The position numbers and the translations under genes were made by a program. Below are positions 1 through 7,022 of a DNA stretch of 47,184 nucleotides, piece by piece (position 1 is the first letter of the stretch; the number at the start of each line of letters is the position of its first letter). The stretch spans positions 1 to 47,184 of the forward strand of contig JAGBSJ010000001.1 of the NCBI GenBank assembly GCA_017631955.1, written 5' to 3'. A model generated the notes under the pieces. That model saw nothing but the letters and a program-made list of their open reading frames with translations. It ran no database searches and was not told the origin of the DNA. The DNA is from Clostridia bacterium. Lineage in GTDB: Bacteria; Bacillota; Clostridia; Oscillospirales; Acutalibacteraceae.

Positions 1-363
1 AATAGCATCTGCTACTGTCTTTTTAGCATCGCCTGCTGGTGCGTTTGGAGCATCAGGTGTGCTTGGAGTGTTAGGTGTGTCTGGTGTATCTGTGCCACCT
101 GGTGTAGTTGTGCTGCCACCTGGTGTAGTTGTACTACCGCCTGGTGTAGTAGTTGTGCCACCTGGTGTAGTTGTGTTGTTGCCTGCAACCATACCTGTGT
201 TAAGAGCAGGTGTAAATGCAATTGCTGCAAGTGACCATGCGATTGCAATAGCAAGGAAGAATGCTAATGCCTTTGTAAATGTTCCAAAGAAGAGTGCTCT
301 TTTAGCTGCTTTTTTATCTAACTTTGCTTTTACTTCTTCTGGAGTTAAAACCTTTTTAGCCAT
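1..363 (-). CDS. Partial single-pass membrane protein with TTTPGG-repeat linker
   Basis: The gene reads leftward from an ATG at 363-361 and is open at the window edge, so only the first 121 codons are present. The start follows an AGGGG ribosome binding site (about 9 bases upstream). Residues 1-27 are a charged, lysine-rich cytoplasmic stretch (MAKKVLTPEEVKAKLDKKAA). Residues about 28-52 form one hydrophobic helix, followed by a Thr/Pro/Gly-rich segment with four near-identical heptads of the form TTTPGG(S/T), then a spacer of D-T-P, N-T-P and S-T-P units. This looks like an extracytoplasmic tether, and the functional domain, if any, lies beyond the edge. I do not recognise a family. It has its own promoter at 406-434. 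Confidence 0.8.
   Translation of the reverse strand, partial: MAKKVLTPEEVKAKLDKKAAKRALFFGTFTKALAFFLAIAIAWSLAAIAFTPALNTGMVAGNNTTTPGGTTTTPGGSTTTPGGSTTTPGGTDTPDTPNTPSTPDAPNAPAGDAKKTVADAI
95..178 (-). repeat. Four tandem 21-bp repeats coding TTTPGG(S/T)
   Basis: Units at 95-115, 116-136, 137-157 and 158-178 share the core CCTGGTGTAGT on the plus strand and differ at a few, mostly third, codon positions. They are in frame with the minus-strand gene and code a Thr-Pro-Gly heptad. Near identity at DNA level suggests recent expansion, and copy number could vary between strains. Confidence 0.85.
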
Positions 364-405
364 TTTTAGGTTCCCCTTTCAATGTTTGTATTCATATACA
401 TACTA

Positions 406-434
406 AATTTACAACAAATTTTGCAAAAAGTCAA
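406..434 (-). promoter_or_regulatory. Sigma-A-type promoter for the gene at 1-363
   Basis: Read on the minus strand: -35 TTGACT (434-429), 17-base spacer, -10 TAAATT (411-406). The start codon lies about 40 bases downstream. It sits directly after the maf stop codon, so this gene is probably a separate unit, although no terminator is visible after maf. Confidence 0.6.
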
Positions 435-442
435 TCATAATT

Positions 443-994
443 TTATGGATTTTGAAAAAACTTTTCATAAATTGCACTAATTGGTAATCCTACCACATTA
501 AAATAGTCGCCATTTATACAACGAACAAACTTTGATGCATACCCTTGAATGCCGTATGCACCTGCTTTATCGTAGCAATCATTTGTATCTATATACTTGT
601 ATATTTCTTCATCTGAAAGCGATAAAAACTCAACTTGTGTTTCTTCCGCAAAAGTCATTGACTTTCCGTTTTCAATTATGCACACCCCTGTAAACACAGA
701 ATGCACTCTACCCGAAAGAGATTTAAGCATATTATAAGCATCTTCTCTGTCTTTCGGTTTGCCTAGAATTTTATTGTCAAGTACAACTATTGTATCTGCA
801 CCTAGTACGGTTTCATCATCTGCACGCTCTACCGCCATGGCCTTTCGTGCTGCAAGAAATACAACTGCATCTTCTGGCTTCGTGCCATCAGGGATTGTTT
901 CGTCCGCATCTGCAACGCGTACTGTGAACTCATACCCTGCATTTTTAAGTATTTCGCTTCTTCTTGGGGATTTTGATGCAAGAACTAATTTCAT
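443..994 (-). CDS. maf: Maf-family nucleoside triphosphate pyrophosphatase
   Basis: A 183-residue protein of normal family length. The N-terminal phosphate-binding motif LASKSPRR is at residues 5-12, followed by the family's GADT motif (about 66-69) and a KAGAYGIQG segment near residue 143. Maf proteins hydrolyse non-canonical or modified nucleoside triphosphates (dTTP/UTP or m7GTP, depending on subgroup) to the monophosphate plus pyrophosphate in the cytoplasm, and many Firmicutes carry them close to cell-wall or division genes. The start ATG overlaps the stop of the NUDIX gene (ATGA) and has a GAGGGC ribosome binding site, so maf is the third gene of a murD-NUDIX-maf operon. The substrate cannot be read from the sequence. 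Confidence 0.93.
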   Translation of the reverse strand: MKLVLASKSPRRSEILKNAGYEFTVRVADADETIPDGTKPEDAVVFLAARKAMAVERADDETVLGADTIVVLDNKILGKPKDREDAYNMLKSLSGRVHSVFTGVCIIENGKSMTFAEETQVEFLSLSDEEIYKYIDTNDCYDKAGAYGIQGYASKFVRCINGDYFNVVGLPISAIYEKFFQNP

Positions 995-1536
995 ATTCTG
1001 CCCTCGTTTTTAAGTTGATTAATTTTAAGGATTGCCGTTTGAGTTTTACTGTCAGGCAAATCCCCATTCATTACCATTTCTACTGCTTTTTCCAAGGAAA
1101 TTTTATAAACCTCTAAAAACTCGTCTTCGTCAGGGCTTTGCTCGCCGAATTCTAACTCTGTTGCAAGATACATATGAATAATCTCGCCACAGTAACCGGG
1201 GGTAGGGTAAAGTTTACCTAAACTGATATATTTGTTTGCAACTGCACCTGTTTCTTCTTTGAGTTCACGCTTGCCTGCTTCAAATGGGTCTTCGCCTTTT
1301 TCAAGTTTGCCTGCGGGAAGTTCAGTAACAATTTCCATATAAGGATAACGGAACTGCTTTACAAAATACAAATTATAATCACTATCAAGTGGTGCTACAC
1401 ACACTCCGCCATTATGCTCAACAATTTCACGCTTTGCAGTTGAACCATTAGGAAGAAGTGCATCATCAACACGAAGATTTACAATTTTGCCTTGAAACTT
1501 ATATTCAAAGTTTATTTGTTTTTCTGTTAAATCCAT
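991..1536 (-). CDS. NUDIX hydrolase, ADP-ribose pyrophosphatase type
   Basis: A 181-residue protein with a complete Nudix box at residues 76-98 (G-x5-E-x7-REL-x-EE-x-G). Upstream are the QFRYP and ELPAG segments typical of the ADP-sugar (NudF/YqkG) branch, which cleaves ADP-ribose to AMP and ribose 5-phosphate. I start it at the ATG at 1536-1534, not at the longer in-frame ATG at 1605. The shorter start lies one base after the murD stop, has GGTGA five bases upstream, and begins just before the conserved fold. The longer start would extend 23 unrelated residues into murD. It sits between murD and maf with 1- and 4-base junctions, which implies translational coupling. Its link to wall synthesis is positional only. 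Confidence 0.9.
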   Translation of the reverse strand: MDLTEKQINFEYKFQGKIVNLRVDDALLPNGSTAKREIVEHNGGVCVAPLDSDYNLYFVKQFRYPYMEIVTELPAGKLEKGEDPFEAGKRELKEETGAVANKYISLGKLYPTPGYCGEIIHMYLATELEFGEQSPDEDEFLEVYKISLEKAVEMVMNGDLPDSKTQTAILKINQLKNEGRI

Positions 1537-1537
1537 A

Positions 1538-2821
1538 TTATTCACCGTATTTCTTAATGAGTTCTTTATAGTGTCTGCCTTTTTCTTCAAAATTCTTGTA
1601 TTCATTATAACTTGATGCGGCAGGAGATAGAATACAAATACCCTTTGTATTTTCGTATGCAGATTTTACTGCTTCTTCAAGATTTTCTGCTTTTATAAGA
1701 ATTTTCTTTGTGCCGTTTGCAAGCATCATATCAATAATTTTATGACCTGTTGTTTTTGTGCCTATAATCACACTCAAACCACTATTCTCAAGGTCAACTG
1801 CAAAATCAGTGTATTCAATTCCTCTATCTTTGCCGCCAATTATAAGCGTATTCGCTTTAATCGCGTTAACTGCGCACATAACGGCGTGTGGAATTGTAGC
1901 AATACAGTCATTATAGAATGTAACGCCTTTGTATGTGCCTACATTTTCCATTCTGTGTTCAATGCCCTCGAAATCGTCGATTGCTTTTTTTGCATCTTCT
2001 GCACTAACACCGAATTTTGATGCCGCAGTAAAAGCATAAAGCACATCGTGGCGGTTATGCTCGCCTGCCAAATGAATGTTGTTGATTTCAATTGGCAAGT
2101 ATGCATCTTTTTCTACTGCAATGGCATTTGATTTAACCTCATTCAAATCAAGATAAGGGGCTAATCCTTGTGTACCATTGTATATAAATGTATTGTTTTC
2201 ATTCTGATGACGGACAATATTAAGCTTCGCATTCACATAACCTGTCATGCCACCCTTGTAGTGTTCAAGGTGTTCTTCATAAATATTTGTAAGGATTGAA
2301 ACATCAGGGGAATTTCTTGTGAATTCAAGTTGATGTGATGACATTTCAATAACTGCGATTTTATCTTCAGTCATTTCTTCAATGTAATCAAGCACAGGAA
2401 GTCCCATATTGCCCATAAGTTCACAATCAACACCGCCTGCACAAAGCATTTTATATGTAAGTGTTGATGTTGTTGTTTTTCCCTTTGAGCCGGTTACACC
2501 GATTTTCTTGCAAGGAGCGTATTTTAAGAACAAATCGGTCTGACAAGTTACATAAGTATTTTCCGGTACATCCACATTCACAAATGAAATGCCGGGACTT
2601 TTCATAACTACGTCGAATTTACCGATATGTGAAAGGTAATCTTCGCCACAGAAATACTCCACATTATTATCGTCGATTTTCTGTTCTTTGCCATCGCCAA
2701 TGCCGAGCATTTTTTCAGGCAAATACTTTCTTATATAATTGTATGTACTTTTTCCCTCTCTGCCGAAACCGAGAATAAGCGCTTTTTTGTCTTTTAAGAA
2801 TTCAATAATTGGTGGAAACAT
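1538..2821 (-). CDS. murD: UDP-N-acetylmuramoyl-L-alanine--D-glutamate ligase MurD
   Basis: This is the cytoplasmic ATP-dependent ligase that adds D-glutamate to UDP-MurNAc-L-Ala in peptidoglycan precursor synthesis. It has 427 residues from the chosen ATG at 2821-2819, which follows AAAGGAG nine bases upstream. An alternative ATG 42 bases earlier (2863) lacks a site and adds a non-homologous tail. The N-terminal Rossmann segment has ALILGFGREG (13-22), the Mur P-loop GVTGSKGKTT is at 108-117, and the downstream EMSSHQLE and NIYEEHLEHY motifs are typical of the central domain. The C-terminal ligase domain contains GGKDRGIEY. It heads the murD-NUDIX-maf operon and is driven by the promoter at 2855-2883. 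Confidence 0.95.
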   Translation of the reverse strand: MFPPIIEFLKDKKALILGFGREGKSTYNYIRKYLPEKMLGIGDGKEQKIDDNNVEYFCGEDYLSHIGKFDVVMKSPGISFVNVDVPENTYVTCQTDLFLKYAPCKKIGVTGSKGKTTTSTLTYKMLCAGGVDCELMGNMGLPVLDYIEEMTEDKIAVIEMSSHQLEFTRNSPDVSILTNIYEEHLEHYKGGMTGYVNAKLNIVRHQNENNTFIYNGTQGLAPYLDLNEVKSNAIAVEKDAYLPIEINNIHLAGEHNRHDVLYAFTAASKFGVSAEDAKKAIDDFEGIEHRMENVGTYKGVTFYNDCIATIPHAVMCAVNAIKANTLIIGGKDRGIEYTDFAVDLENSGLSVIIGTKTTGHKIIDMMLANGTKKILIKAENLEEAVKSAYENTKGICILSPAASSYNEYKNFEEKGRHYKELIKKYGE

Positions 2822-2854
2822 AAAATCAAACTCCTTTTTATCGCATACAAAATT

Positions 2855-2883
2855 ATTATACATTCATAAACTTGAAAAATCAA
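2855..2883 (-). promoter_or_regulatory. Sigma-A promoter of the murD operon
   Basis: Minus strand: -35 TTGATT (2883-2878), 17-base spacer, -10 TATAAT (2860-2855). The leader to the murD ATG would be about 28 bases. It is divergent from the EF-G-like gene promoter 56 bases away. Confidence 0.75.
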
Positions 2884-2938
2884 TAAAATTTAGTCATATA
2901 CATAATTAAAAATATATTGAAAACTTGTAAAAACATAG

Positions 2939-2967
2939 TTGCATTGTTTAGGCAATTATGCTATAAT
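2939..2967 (+). promoter_or_regulatory. Sigma-A promoter of the EF-G-like gene
   Basis: -35 TTGCAT (2939-2944), 17-base spacer, -10 TATAAT (2962-2967), with an upstream TG making an extended -10. The leader of about 67 bases contains a weak AU-rich hairpin (arms 2982-2988 and 2996-3002) and ends with GGGAGG before the ATG. Confidence 0.8.
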
Positions 2968-3040
2968 TCCATTAAACTGTTGAAAAATTCTATGTATTTT
3001 TCACATAAAGGGACACTTTTAGGAAAGGGAGGCGTGCTTT

Positions 3041-5110
3041 ATGAAGGCATATACCTCAAATAACATCAGAAATATTGCTGTGTTAGGTCACGGCGGAAAA
3101 GGAAAAACCACTCTTTGTGAAGCAATGCTTTATGTAGCAGGCGCAACTGACCGTCTTGGTAAAGTCGCTGACGGCAACACAGTTCTTGACTTCGACGCAG
3201 AAGAAAAGAGAAGAAAGTCATCAGTTTCATCTGCTATGGCAGCAATTGAATGGGACAACACAAAGTTAAATATTATAGATGCTCCAGGTCTTTTTGACTT
3301 TGAAAATGGCTCTGCAGAAGCAGTTCGTGCAGCTGAAGCAGTGCTTATCGTTACAAGTGCGGGCTCAGGCGTTGATGTAGGTACTGAAAAGGCATTCAAG
3401 GCGGCAGAAAAACGCGGTCTTGCAAAATTCTTTGCTATTACAAAAACTGACTCTGACCACAGAAGTTTCTATAAGACATTTGAAGCACTTAAAGAAGTTT
3501 ATGGCAACAAACTTTGTCCAACAATCATTCCTTATATGGAAGGTAATATTACAAAATCATATGTTAACCTTATGACAGGTATGGCTTATGAATATGACGA
3601 AAATGGTAAGGCAACAAAGGTTGCAATGCCAAATGACCCTGTTATCGAAGAAATGACATCTGCATTTATGGAAGCAGTTGCTACAACTGATGACGAACTT
3701 ATGGAAAAATTCTTCGAAGGCGAAGCATTTACACAAGACGAAATCCTTAAAGGTCTTTGCACAGGTATTTTTGACGGCTCAATTTACCCTGTATATGCAG
3801 TTGCAGGTCTTACTTGCGCAGGTGTTGACCAACTTCTTTACAATCTTGCTTGGTCAGTTCCTGGTGCATACGGTTATGCAGGCGAAACTGCTAAAAATGA
3901 AGACGGTGAAGATGTTATTCTTCCTTGTGATGTTAACGGACCTCTTGCAGCAGTTTGCTTTAAGACAGTTGCAGACCCATTCGTTGGTAAAATGTCATTC
4001 TTTAAAGTAGTTTCAGGTAAACTTTCTGCAGATACTCAGGCATACAATGTTCGCACAGGCGAAACAGAAAAAATGGGTAAATTCGTTACTGTTAAAGGCG
4101 GTAAGCAGGAAGACGCTAAAGAAATTATCGCTGGCGATATCGGCGTTGTTACAAAACTTACAAATGTTAAGACAGGTGACACACTTTGTGATGCAAAGAA
4201 CATTGTAATTCTCGACGGTGTTGATGCTCCTAAACCATGTCTTTCAATGGCAGTTAATGTTCGTAAAAAGGGTGAAGAAGAAAAAGTTGCTCAGGGACTT
4301 TTCCGTCTTATGGAAGAAGACCCATCAATCTCATTCACTATCAATAAAGAAACAAAAGAACAAGTTCTTTCAGGTCTTGGTGAACAACATCTCGATGTTA
4401 TCGTTTCAAAACTCAAGAACAAATTTGGCGTTGAAGTTGATTTGACAGTTCCTAAGGTTGCTTACAGAGAAACAATCAGAAAATCTGCTGAAGCACAAGG
4501 TAAACATAAGAAACAGTCAGGTGGCCACGGTCAGTTCGGTGATGTACATATTCGTTTTGAGCCATGCGACAGTGATGAACTTATCTTTGACGAAGAAGTT
4601 TTCGGTGGTGCAGTTCCAAAGAATTTCTTCCCTGCAGTTGAAAAAGGACTTCGCGATTGCGTCCTTAAAGGCGTTCTTGCTGGTTACCCAATGGTAGGCG
4701 TTAAGGCAACTCTTTATGATGGTTCTTACCACCCTGTTGACTCATCAGAAATGGCATTCAAGATGGCTGCTTCACTTGCATACAAGGCAGGTATTCCAAA
4801 GGCAGACCCAACAATTCTTGAACCAGTTGGTACACTTGTAGCTCGTATGCCTGATGATAACCTTGGCGACATTATGGGCGATATTACAAAGCGTCGTGGT
4901 AGAGTTCTTGGTATGGGTCCTGCAGACGAGCCAAAAATGCAAGAGCTTACAGCTGAAGTTCCAATGGCTGAAATGGGCGACTTTACAACAGTTCTCCGTT
5001 CAGTAACAGCAGGTCGTGGCTCATTCTCATTTGAGTTCACACGTTATGAACAAGCTCAACAGAACATTGTTGAAAAAGTTATTGCAGAAGCAAAAGTAGA
5101 CGAAGAATAA
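3041..5110 (+). CDS. EF-G-like translational GTPase (FusA2-type paralogue)
   Basis: 689 residues, the normal length of elongation factor G, with recognisable GTPase, domain II (about 290-390), domain III/IV and C-terminal fold. The GTP-binding motifs deviate from true EF-G: G1 is GHGGKGKT (16-23) instead of GHVDHGKT, G3 is DAPGLFDF (80-87) instead of DTPGHVDF, and G4 is TKTD (134-137) instead of NKMD. This pattern is known for the EF-G-like paralogues of Clostridia, Thermus and Thermotoga, whose precise role (accessory translocation, ribosome rescue or recycling) is unsettled. The first ATG follows GGGAGG. Codon use is strongly biased to one or two codons per residue, suggesting high expression. 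It is monocistronic between its own promoter and a strong terminator. Confidence 0.93.
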   Translation: MKAYTSNNIRNIAVLGHGGKGKTTLCEAMLYVAGATDRLGKVADGNTVLDFDAEEKRRKSSVSSAMAAIEWDNTKLNIIDAPGLFDFENGSAEAVRAAEAVLIVTSAGSGVDVGTEKAFKAAEKRGLAKFFAITKTDSDHRSFYKTFEALKEVYGNKLCPTIIPYMEGNITKSYVNLMTGMAYEYDENGKATKVAMPNDPVIEEMTSAFMEAVATTDDELMEKFFEGEAFTQDEILKGLCTGIFDGSIYPVYAVAGLTCAGVDQLLYNLAWSVPGAYGYAGETAKNEDGEDVILPCDVNGPLAAVCFKTVADPFVGKMSFFKVVSGKLSADTQAYNVRTGETEKMGKFVTVKGGKQEDAKEIIAGDIGVVTKLTNVKTGDTLCDAKNIVILDGVDAPKPCLSMAVNVRKKGEEEKVAQGLFRLMEEDPSISFTINKETKEQVLSGLGEQHLDVIVSKLKNKFGVEVDLTVPKVAYRETIRKSAEAQGKHKKQSGGHGQFGDVHIRFEPCDSDELIFDEEVFGGAVPKNFFPAVEKGLRDCVLKGVLAGYPMVGVKATLYDGSYHPVDSSEMAFKMAASLAYKAGIPKADPTILEPVGTLVARMPDDNLGDIMGDITKRRGRVLGMGPADEPKMQELTAEVPMAEMGDFTTVLRSVTAGRGSFSFEFTRYEQAQQNIVEKVIAEAKVDEE

Positions 5111-5127
5111 GAAGGTAATAAAAAATT

Positions 5128-5157
5128 GTCCCTACGGATTTCCGTAGGGACTTTTTT
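5128..5157. terminator. Bidirectional rho-independent terminator
   Basis: An 11-base inverted repeat (arms 5128-5138 and 5141-5151, GTCCCTACGGA) is followed by TTTTTT on the plus strand and preceded by an A-run that gives a U-tract on the minus strand. It ends both the EF-G-like gene and the convergent lipoprotein operon. Confidence 0.92.
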
Positions 5158-5172
5158 ATTTAGTGAATACTT

Positions 5173-5541
5173 TTATTCCACAACTTCTTGCTGTTCCGTT
5201 GTAGTTGTTGTGGTTTGTTCTTCTGTTGTAGATTCTGTTGTGGATTCAGTAGTTGCCTCTGTGGTTGTTGTCGTTGTGGTTGTTGTTTTACTTTGATATC
5301 TTCTAGTTGTAGTTGGTGTGTTATTCTGGTATCTTCTTGTGGTTGTAGTTGTTGATGAAGATATTTCTTCAGTTTCGCTTTCTGTTTCAGTTTCAGTTTC
5401 GGTTTCAGTTGTAGTGGTTGTAGTTGTTTCTGTATTCAAAGTAACATCAGCAACTTTTGTATATTCAGGACCACGCTTACCACAAGCGGTAAATACAACC
5501 GCAAGTACGAGTATCAAAACAAAAACAAGTGCTTTTTTCAT
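5173..5541 (-). CDS. Thr/Glu-rich low-complexity lipoprotein
   Basis: A 122-residue secreted lipoprotein. It has an N-terminal hydrophobic signal with a lipobox ending FTAC (Cys about residue 20 from the ATG at 5541-5539), so lipidation and membrane anchoring are expected. After a short K-R-G-P-E linker the mature part is almost entirely Thr and Glu, with two copies of an R-R-Y-Q unit. No folded domain is apparent. It is probably an extended, possibly glycosylated, surface spacer. I use the ATG at 5541 and not an upstream TTG because GGAG lies 8 bases before the ATG and only 2 before the TTG. It is the second gene after the permuted NlpC/P60-like protein (12-base gap), so the two are probably made together. 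Function unknown. Confidence 0.85.
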   Translation of the reverse strand: MKKALVFVLILVLAVVFTACGKRGPEYTKVADVTLNTETTTTTTTETETETETESETEEISSSTTTTTRRYQNNTPTTTRRYQSKTTTTTTTTTEATTESTTESTTEEQTTTTTTEQQEVVE

Positions 5542-5553
5542 AATCAAATCTCC

Positions 5554-6414
5554 TTATAAATTCATTATATTTCCATAAACTTGAACAATTTCAAGGTTTT
5601 CGCTATGCAAAATTTCTTTCGGCGTAACAACTCGTCCACCATTCGAATCAATATCAATGCCAAAGCATTTATAAGCATACCACACATAATGTGCACAATG
5701 TGTCGTAGTGGGTATTGTGTTTTCATCGCGACCGCTTAAAATACCTGATGCAAGTGAATATTCAATTCCTATAAGTTTTTCTTCGGTAAATGCAACAACT
5801 TCGTCAATAATTTCTGTATTCACATTTTTAGGTCTTAAAACCGCAACTAACGGAAACTCACGCCATTCGCCGATATGCCCGAATGCAGATTTTTCGCCAA
5901 TCATAACCGCTTGTGCAGTAGTACCTTTTTCTGCATCCACAACTATTGCCGCGTGACCATGACGCCAACCCAAAGAATGAATACTGAGCGTTATGATTAT
6001 ATCACCATTCTGAAGATTCACAAAAGGTGGATTTTGTATCGCCCCGCCCTCAGAATTCGTTATAAATTCGTGGCAAGCAAACACTCCTTCACGAATGCAT
6101 TTATAATCTTTATCAGCAAGGTAATATTCGCGATATTCTTCGATTTTTTCGGGATTTTCAGTTAAAAAATCCACCGAGGGCTTGCCGAGTCCCGTTTGAG
6201 AAAAGATTAAATCATAATCTTTTTCTGTTAATTCTTCTTGATTTTTAAGTTTTTCGTAAACTACAGACCAACTGGTGCCACTTGATTGCCCCACATCTTC
6301 ATAAGCCCATATATCAGTAATTTCACTTAATGCGAAATCAACAGTTTTGAATGCTACAAGCACAATCAGTAAAACAGAAATAAATCGCATATATCTGTTG
6401 TATTTTCTGTTCAC
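5554..6414 (-). CDS. Membrane-anchored YiiX-like permuted NlpC/P60 hydrolase
   Basis: 286 residues. Residues 10-28 are a hydrophobic anchor or uncleaved signal, so the catalytic part should lie outside the membrane. The region 136-160 (NGDIIITLSIHSLGWRHGHA) carries the His of RHGHAAIV (152/154), and the Cys of THCAHYVWYAY (C240) comes about 85 residues later. His before Cys is the arrangement of circularly permuted NlpC/P60 enzymes such as the YiiX/YaeF group. Those are papain-like hydrolases of peptides or amide and ester bonds, so a wall peptide or lipid-linked substrate is possible. The start is GTG at 6414, seven bases after GGAGG. The lipoprotein gene follows after 12 bases. Confidence 0.75.
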   Translation of the reverse strand: MNRKYNRYMRFISVLLIVLVAFKTVDFALSEITDIWAYEDVGQSSGTSWSVVYEKLKNQEELTEKDYDLIFSQTGLGKPSVDFLTENPEKIEEYREYYLADKDYKCIREGVFACHEFITNSEGGAIQNPPFVNLQNGDIIITLSIHSLGWRHGHAAIVVDAEKGTTAQAVMIGEKSAFGHIGEWREFPLVAVLRPKNVNTEIIDEVVAFTEEKLIGIEYSLASGILSGRDENTIPTTTHCAHYVWYAYKCFGIDIDSNGGRVVTPKEILHSENLEIVQVYGNIMNL

Positions 6415-6445
6415 GATTGCACCTCCAACTTGAAATATTATAAAT

Positions 6446-6474
6446 ATTTTACCATATATTTCATATTATTGCAA
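6446..6474 (-). promoter_or_regulatory. Promoter of the NlpC/P60-like operon
   Basis: Minus strand: -35 TTGCAA (6474-6469), 17-base spacer, -10 TAAAAT (6451-6446) with a TGG extended -10. The leader to the GTG is about 25 bases. Confidence 0.65.
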
Positions 6475-6542
6475 TTATTGTAAATGCTTAAACTCTTAAA
6501 TAGCAAAAAATTGGGTAATAATATTTTAAAGGATGTGATTTT

Positions 6543-6986
6543 ATGTCTACAACAGATAAAGAATATGACAAAATGGCGAAAAAGGCATCGCCACCATCGC
6601 CGAAAATACTAAACTGTGTAAAAGCGTTTCTTTTTGGCGGAGCAATATGCACTTTCGGGCAATTTCTTAACTGGGGATTTGAAAAACTGGGCTTTTCAGA
6701 AGATTATGTTAAGGCACTTACACCATCTGTCCTTATTGTAATTGCCGCAATTCTTACAGGTATAGGCGTGTTCGATAAAATCGCAAAACACGCAGGTGCA
6801 GGTACTATAGTACCAATTACTGGATTTGCCAATTCCGTTGTTTCCCCTGCCCTCGAATTCAAAACCGAAGGTCTTATTATGGGCACAGGTGCAAACATTT
6901 TCAAAATTGCAGGACCTGTAATCGCTTATGGTATTTTCGCTGCAGTTGTTTACGGATTGATTGCATATGTGCTTAAACTATACTAA
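6543..6986 (+). CDS. spoVAC: Stage V sporulation protein AC
   Basis: 147 residues, matching the usual SpoVAC length (about 150). It is an inner spore membrane protein with three or four hydrophobic helices and the conserved signature GFANSVVSPALEFK (about 93-106), followed by GTGANIFKIAGPV. SpoVAC is the membrane channel component for dipicolinic acid uptake during spore formation and release in germination. The start ATG follows AAAGGATG. The gene stands alone: the neighbours are a convergent protease and a divergent hydrolase, whereas spoVAC normally adjoins spoVAD and spoVAE. A forespore sigma-G promoter is expected from the family, but I could not place one convincingly upstream. Confidence 0.92.
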   Translation: MSTTDKEYDKMAKKASPPSPKILNCVKAFLFGGAICTFGQFLNWGFEKLGFSEDYVKALTPSVLIVIAAILTGIGVFDKIAKHAGAGTIVPITGFANSVVSPALEFKTEGLIMGTGANIFKIAGPVIAYGIFAAVVYGLIAYVLKLY

Positions 6987-6987
6987 A

Positions 6988-7013
6988 AAACTCCGCAAAC
7001 GCGGAGTTTTTCT
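6988..7013. terminator. Bidirectional terminator between spoVAC and htrA
   Basis: Nine-base stem AAACTCCGC / GCGGAGTTT (6988-6996, 7001-7009) with loop AAAC and a following U-tract on the plus strand. The leading A-run supplies a shorter U-tract for the convergent htrA transcript. Confidence 0.9.
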
Positions 7014-7022
7014 CTTTATAAA

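Noticed and set aside
59-406. Long plus-strand frame over the first gene
   Set aside because: It is the reverse reading of the TTTPGG repeats. The minus-strand frame has a promoter, ribosome binding site, membrane helix and sensible composition.
5318-5578. Val/Ser-rich plus-strand frame
   Set aside because: It is the complement of the Thr/Glu codons of the lipoprotein gene, with no ribosome binding site and low complexity.
6415-6542. Sigma-G promoter for spoVAC
   Set aside because: CATATTA at 6462-6468 is close to a sigma-G -10, but no acceptable -35 lies at the right distance.
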